Source: Ascoidea rubescens DSM 1968
Taxonomy: Eukaryota > Ascomycota > Saccharomycetes > Ascoideales > Ascoideaceae
DNA length: 64,000 bases
Direction of reading: 5' to 3'
Assembly: GCF_001661345.1 (NCBI RefSeq)
Contig: NW_017962918.1
Location: 558,001 to 622,000 of the forward strand
Below the pieces are notes generated by a model. That model did no database searches. It was not told the origin of the DNA and worked only from the letters and a program-made list of their open reading frames with translations. Numbering within the stretch: position 1 is the first letter of the stretch; each line of letters starts with the position of its first letter. Positions 35,271 to 43,837 of the stretch are shown one piece after another. The position numbers were made by a program, and so were the translations under genes.

Positions 35271-36917
35271 ATGACCACAGTATTTGAAAGAGCTGCTTCC
35301 CACGCCTCCTCTGGCAGCAGCGACGACATTATAGAGGTCAGATCCGATTCTGAGTGCGACAATGTGACGTTGCTCAATGGCCCCAGCACCAATGCTGCTT
35401 CTGCTGCCAATGTGTCTGCTCACAATACCTTCAGCACTAATTCCAGTAGTCGCTCCAACACCATACTTAATACCTCCACTAACCATAGAAACACCACAAA
35501 CACTTCCACGGCTCACGCTAATAATGATGGCAACGATGACGACGACGACGACGACGACGATATCCAAATAACAGGAGAACGACCCATTCTGCTTCCCACT
35601 ACCAATTTTTCATACGATGTTTCGACATTAATCGGTGACGCAGCTGTTTTTAGAGCAGCAGGTAGATCTCGATCGAATGTTGCAACAAGAAGCAGAGGAA
35701 GAATATCGAGACCAAACAGATCTTCTCCAAACTCTGCAGCTACCAGGGCTGCAAGAGCTGCAAGAGCCACGAGAAACATCAGAAACACAAGAAACACTAG
35801 GACCACAAGGACTGCAAGAACTGCTAGGAATGCTAGAGCTGCAAGACCACTTTCTTTCTTAAACAGAACCGCCACTTCAGGGGCTACTCAAAGAGAAGTG
35901 GATGAAATTATTCGAAGAGTAAGCAACACTCCTATTCACCTTGCTAGTCCTAACATGCACAATCTAGGAATGTATCCCTCTGAAGCATTGGGATCACTTT
36001 TCTGGAACATGAATCTGGATCTGGCAGATAGTAATCAATCTGACAGCAATAGTGATGATAGTTTTTACCATCGTTTCTATAATGGAAATAACAGCAATAA
36101 CTCTTTTTTCAATATCAATGAGGATGACCATGATGATGACGACGAAAATGAAGATACATCCATAAGTGAATATGAAGAAAATGACAGCATTACTTCTTAC
36201 TCAAGACGTCAACCTAGAACTCGCGCATTATCTGAAGAAAACCAATCTTATTCAGCAAACAATTTTACTAATCCCAGCACTAATCATAATGCAGCTGCAA
36301 CTACCCCTTTAAATAATAACATAACTACAGTTGTAACTACAAATAATAATAATAATGATACTAATGATACTAATGATACCAATGATACTACTACTAATGA
36401 TAATAACGATAATAACACAGCCATCAATATCACTAATGAATCAATTAATGATGACGATATCCAAATCATTAGAGTTGATAGAGTTAATCGACCAAGATTA
36501 GGCTCAACTAGAAATAGAACATTATTTCAAGAAATGCAAAGAAATGGTGGTGCCTTACCATTGCCTTTATCTTCAAGAACTTTCAATTCAGCCAGTGGCA
36601 CTACTAATCCTAACAATGATACTGTTGCTAGTACTAGTGCCACTAGTGCTACTAGTGCTACTACTGCTGCAAATTCTGCTCTGGATAGTTTGTTTGATAG
36701 GTACATGTATCTTGCGAACAATCAAAGCTCAAGAAATCTAAGAAATTTAAGAAATTTAAGAAACCAGATTGCCTCTGGTGGTACAGGTGGTGCTGCAACC
36801 ACTGGTAGTGAGAATAACACTATAAATAATCGTGCAACTGCACCATCAACTTCTATTACAAATTATGGAGGTTCTAGCGCAGTTATAAACACTACTAGTA
36901 CCAGCGGTAGCAGTAGC

Positions 36918-36995
<78 letters not shown>

Positions 36996-38453
36996 CTGAC
37001 TAACGATCCAATACAGGAGATTATTACACGGAATATAATGAATACTAACGAAATCAATACCAACACTAATTTTATTAGAAGTGGAATTAGAGCTATAAAT
37101 CAAGCGTTGGTGGAGTTGACGAATTCTACAAGTATAAACAATGCATTGAGCCGAATTTCCAACTACGCGCCAGCACATCGAAGATTGAGTATGATGAGAT
37201 TTAATAACCATAATAACTATCGACATCAAATTAACAGTAATAGAAACAATCACCGTCATAGTCACAATGGTGGACATAACCATGGAATAGATATAGGGTT
37301 GGGTCTAGATCTTGGATTGGGATGGGAACGTCTTCATAACCATTTGCATTCGCATTCGCATTCGCATTCGCACTTGCATAATCGTGGGAGTAGTACTGAT
37401 TTTGGGAGTAATATTCTCTTTGAACCCGATTTTGATGATGAGGAGGAGGTGGAGTTTGACGCCGAAGATTTTTTCAACGATTATATTTTGGAAAACCAGT
37501 ATTTCGATGCAAGAGCTAGAAGTGGCAGCACGGTTATTATCAATGGGCTAACGAACCGAGAGATGGGATTGATACGAAGTGAGGAAGAAAGAATGATGAA
37601 TTCTCGATTCAAAGAACAGGAAAACTATTCAAGGGTTTATAAAGAGAAATTGACCAAGCAATTGGAAAAAATGAAAGAAGAGAATAACGGGTATACGAGC
37701 AAGATTGATCCGCAAGTCAAAGTATGCTGTCCATTGTGTGGAGTTATACTAGGAGAAGGGATTCCACATGAGTATAAAGCGATAAACAGGTATGATTTGA
37801 TCAAGAAGATCAGGGAAAGCAAGAATAAAGAGAATCAAGAACAGAACAAGAATGATTTAGGCGATGTGAAAATAGAAGAGAAAAATGTGACCAAAAAGGA
37901 ATTCAAGGATGAAGAGATGGACAATATCGAGGTTGTGGAAAACTACTTTGAGGATGAATTTGCAAGAGAGGTGGTGAATGAAGAGGTGATCGGGAAGGAG
38001 GACAACGTGGAAAAGTTGTTGTACCATTACGTCGTGAACTACAACAACAGCGAGGTGGTTGGCGGAGAAGAAGGCAGCAAGAAGAAGAGCCGGAAAGGCG
38101 GTAAGGGCAGCAGGAGCGAGGGCACGATCTTGAACATGGTGTACAAAAAGCTCAGCAAGATCTACGACTGCCAGGCACCGTACCAGTTGAGCTTGCGACT
38201 CAGCCAGTTCGACGTGGAGCTGAGCCAGAAGGTGTTCTTCTCGAAGTGTGGGCATGTGTACTGTGGGAGATGTGTGAACCGGATTCTCAACCCCCTTGTG
38301 GTGGAGGACGTTGGCAGCAGAGGAAAGCGAGCAAAGCGACCCAAGCGACTCTCGAACTTGGACAACCCCGACATTGCTGCACCCAAAAAGTGCGTGTCGC
38401 AGAGCTGCGGCAAGGTCTTCCGCAAGAACTTCACTCAGTTGTACATGCAGTAG
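35271..38453 (+). CDS. SLX5: SUMO-targeted ubiquitin ligase subunit Slx5-like RING protein
   Basis: Slx5 with Slx8 ubiquitylates sumoylated proteins and acts in genome stability, including at damaged DNA and nuclear pores. The ATG at 35271 (MTTVFERAASHASSGSSDDI) gives 1,060 residues; upstream ATGs give an extension with no family resemblance. SUMO-interaction-like motifs are visible: IIEV (20-23) and IQII within DDDIQIIRV (about 398). The C-terminal RING-like module has CCPLCGVILGEGIPHEY near 818, CPYQ-like CQAPYQLSLRLS, then KVFFSKCGHVYCGRCV near 986-1000 and CVSQSCGKVFRK near 1043. These correspond in order to S. cerevisiae Slx5. The protein is much longer than Slx5 (619 aa) because of Asn, Ala/Arg and His repeats. 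It also has an acidic/basic insert of over 100 residues between the first and second Cys clusters. Confidence 0.85.
36918..36993 (+). repeat. AAT run in SLX5 encoding poly-Asn
   Basis: About 25 consecutive AAT codons encode an Asn tract within the SLX5 coding region. The frame remains open on both sides. Confidence 0.9.
37345..37374 (+). repeat. CATTCG hexamer repeat in SLX5 (His-Ser)
   Basis: Hexamer CATTCG repeats give alternating His-Ser residues in a His/Asn-rich segment about 470 codons after the mid-protein SIM-like region began to degrade into low complexity. It is part of the SLX5 frame. Confidence 0.75.
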
Positions 38454-39385
38454 ATAGCGTAATACGAAGAGGGGGAAGAAGAGGCAGAAGAGGAAGCAGC
38501 AGCAGCAGAAACACCAAAAACAGAGGAAGCACAGCCCGGACGCGCAGTGGCGGTGGCGCGTGCGTGGCGCGTGCTGCTTCTCTCCCGTGTTCTTGTGATG
38601 CGTGTTTTGCCTCTTCTTCCTCTTCTTCCTCTTCTGCCTCTTCTTCCTCTTCTTCCTCTTCTTCCTCTTCTGCCTCTTCCTCTGCTTCTTCTCCTGGCGT
38701 CTGTTCACCGCCTTCAAACACTGTCTTTCAAACACTGCGATAAGAGTGAATTTGCACAGAATTCACCCAGAACAGTCCCTGGATGCTCCATCACTTAATC
38801 CAGCTCCATCGTAATACAATCATATTCACTCCAACCACTACAAGCATAACCATAATCATATTACAATCATAATCATAGTTGTAATTACAATCTCAATCAT
38901 AATCATAATCATATTCATATTCTTATTGAGCTGCTTATTCATCTCTCCTGCCTAAACTATTACTGTCCTGCATTAGTCCTTTTTTTTCATCACTTTTCAC
39001 TGTTTATCCATATAATAATCCACGAATATTTTCACTCTACATTGGGTTCGTTTTATTTATTTTTATCTCTCTGTTTATTCTCTCTTTCCTTCTCTCTGTC
39101 TTTCTGTCTCTCTTTATCTTTGCCTGGTTCCTCTGAAACCCTCCTATTCATTTACCAAATAATCCTCCTTCTTTTTTTTGGTTTGTTTTTTTGTTTTCTT
39201 TCTTAACTCTTGTTTTACAAAATTTTGTACTCTACTCGTTTACTATATTTCTAGTTATATCGTTGTTTATAACTATATTCTCATCACCAAAAATTTTAAA
39301 TTCGTTTTTTTCTCTTTAAAAATTTTCCATTTTTTCTATAATTTATCCTCTCATTTCTTGAATCGTTTATTTATTTCTAATCATA

Positions 39386-39417
<32 letters not shown>

Positions 39418-39984
39418 CATCATCATCACAACCATAATCATAACAACAATTATAACAACAATCATAACAATAATCACAATAATAATCATAACAATAATAT
39501 TAACAATTACCCAGAAATTCAACCAAAAATAAATTCATCTACTTCTTTTTCCTCTTTAAAAGATATCAAAGATAAAGATAAAGATAAAGGAAAAGGAAAA
39601 GATAAAGATAAAGATAAAGATAAGAATAAAGATAAAGATAAAGATAAAGATAAAGATAAAAATAAAAATATAAATAATAACGTAAATAATAATAGAAATA
39701 ATAATAATAATAGAAATAATAATAATAATAGAAATAAAAATAAAAACAAGAATAAAAAAGACCAATTCAAATCTAAATTTAAATTCAATTTCAATTTAAA
39801 AAAAGAATTGAAATTAAAATTAAATTCAATTTCAATCTCCCATTCAAATTCACATTCACATTCGCATCCCATCTCTAATTCAAATTCAACCTCAAATCCT
39901 TTAAAATCTCTACTCTCCTCATCACATCCTTTCCACAATCAATTATCAAAAAGAAATTCCTTCCACAACTACCTACTCAGTAAA
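38454..39984. other. 1.5-kb region between SLX5 and MCK1
   Basis: The first part (38454-38600) is GC-rich and contains GGCGCGTGCGTGGCGCGTGCTG. A CTTCTTCCT/CTTCTGCCT tract fills 38603-38698. ATAATC-type repeats lie at 38840-38925. From 39178 to 39984 the MCK1 frame stays open but has no ATG; it contains hexamer repeats at 39378-39500 and 39566-39672. I treat all of this as promoter and leader. Confidence 0.5.
39378..39672 (+). repeat. Hexamer repeats before MCK1
   Basis: ATAATC units (Asn-His in the MCK1 frame) are followed by CAT and AACAATCAT-type units. A second block from about 39566 has GATAAA units (Asp-Lys). The two blocks keep the same frame open relative to MCK1. Confidence 0.8.
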
Positions 39985-41181
39985 ATGAATAGCTCCCTCT
40001 CCTCCTCAACAAGAGTAACAAAATTCCTCGTCAACCAAGTCTACTCAAAAGACTCCACTGACTCAATTCCTATGATTGTAAAAGAATACAAAAAAATCGG
40101 TGAAGGTGCCTTTGGTATAGTGGTCCAAGCAAAACTAAGACCCTATACTCCCTCTGACTCAATTAACAACAATAATAACAATAACAACGACGACATCACA
40201 TCAATCAGCTCAAACAACTTAAACAACCCAAACTGGTATGGCCCTTTTGCAATCAAAAGAGTCCCGGCTCAAACAGAATACAAATCAAGAGAACTAGAAA
40301 TCCTCAGAACTGCAAACCATCCAAACGTAATTCAATTGAAATTCTTCTTCAACTACAAAGCTCCACAAGACAACAAAATCTACCAACACCTCGTAATGGA
40401 ATGTCTCCCAGAATCCCTACAACTAGAAATCCATCGCTACACCTCAAATAGACGCTACTTGCCCCAATCTCACTTGAAAATCTACTCCTTCCAAATCGCC
40501 AGAGCAATGCTCTACCTACATGGCCTAGACATCTGCCACAGAGATATAAAACCTTCAAATATCCTAGTAGACCCATCTACTGGCATCCTAAAAATCTGCG
40601 ATTTCGGTTCCTCAAAAAGATTGGAATCTGATCAACCCTCAGTTTCCTACATTTGCTCAAGATTCTACAGAGCTCCAGAACTAATAGTCGGCTGCCAATA
40701 CTACTCAACTCAAATCGACATCTGGGGTCTAGGTTGCGTCGTTGGTGAAATGTCTCTAGGTAGAGCTGTGTTCCAAGGTCAGGACCGCCATTCACAACTA
40801 AAGGAAATCGCTAAAGTCCTAGGCCCTCCTGATCGTTTATTCATCTTTAATTCAAATCCAAGATACGATGGGCCCTTATACTCAACTCCTTTATTCGCAG
40901 GTAGAGTCTCAACAAGATTCAAAACCATTTTCAGAAATGCTCCTCTCGAATTAATAGATCTACTACTCAATATCCTACGTTACCATCCAAACGAAAGATT
41001 TGTTCCCGTTCAAATATTAGCCCATAAATACTTTGATGAATTAAGAGGCCCAGATTTTCAATGGAAACCAAGAGGCAGCATCTCTCCACAATATCCCCCT
41101 GATTTATTCAATTTCAGCTCCTTTGAAAAAGATTTAATTGGCGAGCAAATGAGATATGTTTGTCCCTACAATTATCACTAA
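39985..41181 (+). CDS. MCK1: Mck1-type GSK3-family protein kinase
   Basis: Mck1 is a yeast GSK-3 homologue (dual-specificity Ser/Thr/Tyr kinase) acting in meiosis, stress and chromosome segregation and in degradation of cell-cycle regulators. The first in-frame ATG at 39985 gives 398 residues, close to S. cerevisiae Mck1 (375). Kinase features: glycine loop GEGAFGIV (39-46), Lys91 in FAIKRVP, Glu103 in SRELEIL, catalytic loop HRDIKPSN (185-192, Asp187), DFG (206-208) and the activation-loop Tyr222 in VSYICSRFYRAPE. An Asn-rich insert (about 60-83) lies in the N-lobe. PAQTEYKSRELEILR, YQHLVMECLPESLQLEI and CDFGSSKRLESDQPS match Mck1 better than Rim11/Mrk1. The frame is open for 269 codons upstream without an ATG. 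Confidence 0.93.
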   Translation: MNSSLSSSTRVTKFLVNQVYSKDSTDSIPMIVKEYKKIGEGAFGIVVQAKLRPYTPSDSINNNNNNNNDDITSISSNNLNNPNWYGPFAIKRVPAQTEYKSRELEILRTANHPNVIQLKFFFNYKAPQDNKIYQHLVMECLPESLQLEIHRYTSNRRYLPQSHLKIYSFQIARAMLYLHGLDICHRDIKPSNILVDPSTGILKICDFGSSKRLESDQPSVSYICSRFYRAPELIVGCQYYSTQIDIWGLGCVVGEMSLGRAVFQGQDRHSQLKEIAKVLGPPDRLFIFNSNPRYDGPLYSTPLFAGRVSTRFKTIFRNAPLELIDLLLNILRYHPNERFVPVQILAHKYFDELRGPDFQWKPRGSISPQYPPDLFNFSSFEKDLIGEQMRYVCPYNYH

Positions 41182-41268
41182 CAGAAAAAAATAACCTTCC
41201 ACAACATCAAATCAAAATTAACCAAAATTAAAGTTAAATACCTTATTTATTTATCTGTCTACTTATTT

Positions 41269-41359
<91 letters not shown>

Positions 41360-41364
41360 TTTNT

Positions 41365-41459
<95 letters not shown>

Positions 41460-42237
41460 CTTACTTACTTACTTACTTATTTAAATATAGTTATGAAAAA
41501 AAAGTATAAAAATCATTTAGAATAAATTAAATCTCAAAAACAAAAAAAAAAACAATTATTCTTCCATTTTTATTTATTTTTTTATTTATTTTTTTTTTCT
41601 TTTAATTTATCTATTTAATAATTATTATTATTGTTTCTTAGTTTTCATGTCTTATGCTTGTTAATTATATATATTTTTTTTTGATCTTTTTGATCTTTTT
41701 GATTTTTTTTAAATTATCTTTGTTTGTTTTTTCGAAGAATCATATAAATACTCATTAAATAACCTTTTTTATCAAGTCATTTTTAATTTATGTTATTATT
41801 TTTTTTTCTTTTTAAATATATAACTTAATTCACCAAATAGATGGATGAAATTGGGTAGCATTCAAATATAAGTATAATTCATATTTATTTATTATTAATC
41901 ATTTATCATTTACTCAAAATTAAAATCCAAATTCAAATTCAAATTCAAATTATATAATTGATCTCTTATTTCATTCAGTTCTGTTTTATTCTCATTTATT
42001 ATTTATTATTTTTTCTTTGATTTCAATAGATGAGGTTGATTTATTTTGCTTTTCATGTACTATTATTATAAATTCCCAAACCAAAAAAAAAAAAACAGTA
42101 ACAAAAAAAAAAGACATTGATAGGATATAGTATAAGTTTGAACCAAAGAATAAAATTAAAAGCATAAAAGCACAGATTTTGATTATCAAGATACAAGATA
42201 CATATGTATCATATTATGACCACAATTATACTCACGA
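41182..42237. other. Convergent MCK1/VPS68 3' region with microsatellite
   Basis: Extremely AT-rich. It holds an ATTT tetranucleotide array at about 41270-41458, then T-rich sequence and A runs. No gene is visible; the minus-strand frame at 41992-42189 is low complexity. Confidence 0.55.
41270..41480. repeat. ATTT tetranucleotide microsatellite
   Basis: About 47 tandem TTTA/ATTT units, followed by six TTAC variants (41458-41478). An undetermined base at 41363 interrupts the otherwise perfect array, so the assembled length should be treated as uncertain. Confidence 0.95.
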
Positions 42238-42865
42238 TTATAAAACCAATGAGTAGGAATATTCATCTTCAATGTTTTGACTGATCCATAATACAATGCA
42301 ACTTAGCATTATGCAGCTGTTACAAACGACATTAGCAACACCCATCCCCAACGTTGGATAGGTATTGAAATCCTTCATCAAGAACTTCAAAACGAGCACA
42401 ACCACAGAACCAGCTAAACCACCAGCCAACAAACTGAAACCAAAGAACAATATTAGTCTTGCGTACCACGACGTAGAAGAAAGACCGCCATTAAATGAGG
42501 ATAGACCACCACCTCCACTGCCATTGAGGGAATCATTAAAAAGCCTGTTTTTGTCGATGGAGTTCACTACAAACATTCCCAACGACGAGCAGATGCCTGG
42601 GATCCAGTCAACAAAAGTGACATGGACTATAGAGGCATTGACTGTTTTGCTATATATCGAGGCATCGACCAAGAACCAAAAGCCCACAGAGTACTGAGAA
42701 GCAACAGTTAGTAACAAAGCAGGAAGAAGAAAGATAGGGGCGGGATGGGAAACATACCAAAATGCCACTAAGATAGACACCAGCAGCTCTGAGAACAGTG
42801 GATGAAGGCAACTTGAAGGGCAAATTGAACTTGAAGAGTCTTTCTGAGTGAGTTCCTACGTCCAT
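42238..42865 (-). CDS. VPS68: Vps68, endosomal/vacuolar sorting membrane protein (spliced)
   Basis: Vps68 is a small four-helix membrane protein that works with Vps55 in late-endosome to vacuole traffic. Exon 1 is 42758-42865 (36 codons, MDVGTHSERLFKFNLPFK) and exon 2 is 42238-42693, joined in phase 0 to give 187 residues; S. cerevisiae Vps68 has 184. The join reads AAGVYLSGIL|YSVGFWFLVDASIYS. Conserved blocks are VHVTFVDWIPGICSSLGMFVVNSIDKNRL, LILFFGFSLLAGGLAGSVVV, KDFNTYPTLGMGVANVV and the invariant tail QNIEDEYSYSLVL. Without splicing neither half is complete. It converges on MCK1. Confidence 0.96.
42694..42757 (-). other. VPS68: Intron of VPS68 (64 nt)
   Basis: On the minus strand it has donor GTATGT, an exact TACTAAC branch site 18 nt before the end, and acceptor CTCAG. 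Removing it joins two parts of a conserved transmembrane segment in frame. Confidence 0.95.
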
Positions 42866-43837
42866 TGCAAAGTGATTGATGAGTTGTGAAGAGGTGAAGA
42901 GAAGAGGAGATAAGAAGAGAAGAGGAAGTTTGCCGCTGGCCAATCACATGAGAAGGTCGGATAGAGGAGGGAAGAGAAGAGAAGAGAAGAGAAGAAGATG
43001 CAGCTCTACAGTTCTACAGAAGATGAGTGTTATGGATCATTTATTGGTGAACGAAAGAAACCTCTAATAAAAAAATAGTATATCAAATTAAATAAAATGG
43101 AAAGGGATGGAAAAAGCAAATGAAGAAAATTAAAACTAGGCCTCATATGTGATGGGGGGGGGGGGGGAAAGAACCAAGAAATGGTAATTGAATAGTCAAT
43201 ATTGAATTAAAACCTTTGATAGTTCATTATGAAGATTGCTAGTTTTGTGGTGACAGTCGTAGTTGAACTTTGTTGTTTGAAAAATCAATTCTTTAAAGAA
43301 GATTGGAAAAAAAAATGTATAAGTAATTAGATAGATAATATTAAAAAAGAAAGAGGATGATCTGAAATGAAAATGGCAGAAAGATGGTGAGAAGAAGTGT
43401 TCTCTTTTTCTGTTTCTTTCTTTCTTTTTTTATTTCTTTTTCTTTGTGAGTGCTGATTTTTTTACCTTTTGATTATAAAAAAACCCGATTGAAGAAAGAT
43501 ATTCCAAAAAATTAAATATTAAATATTAATTAACAAAATAAAGATAAAAAATATAAAGTAGATAAAAAGTTTGATAAAAAAGACTGTGGTTTTATTTGAT
43601 TGATTTTTTTTTTTTTTTTTTGTAATTTTTTTGTAATTTTGATGGAGATGGAATGTTAAATTAAGTGAGTAAAAGAGTTAAGAGTTAAGAGTAGGATAAA
43701 TAAAAAAAATAAAATAAAATAAATTAGATTAGATTAGATTAGATTATAATTAGAAGATAATGAAAAGATTTTCTCTTCTTTTCATTTCATTTCTTTTAAG
43801 ATTTTTCTAAGATTTTTCTTTTTTTGTAAATGAAAAT
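42866..43837. other. VPS68 promoter and YCK 3' flank
   Basis: Purine-rich GAAGAGAAGAGG-type sequence at 42890-43000 lies just upstream of VPS68. A run of 14 G residues is at 43154-43167, and TTAGA-type pentamers lie at 43723-43746. The rest is AT-rich 3' flank of the casein kinase gene. No gene is seen. Confidence 0.5.
43154..43167 (+). repeat. G14 homopolymer
   Basis: Fourteen consecutive G residues in DNA that is otherwise about three-quarters A+T. Length is probably polymorphic or uncertain in the assembly. Confidence 0.9.

Noticed and set aside
36918-36993. Poly-Leu and poly-Ile frames antisense to Asn runs (also at 8743-8853)
   Set aside because: These are shadows of AAT repeats in real coding frames.
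38603-38743. Ser-, Leu- or Glu-rich frames in the CTTCTTCCT tract
   Set aside because: They are translations of a simple repeat open in several frames on both strands.
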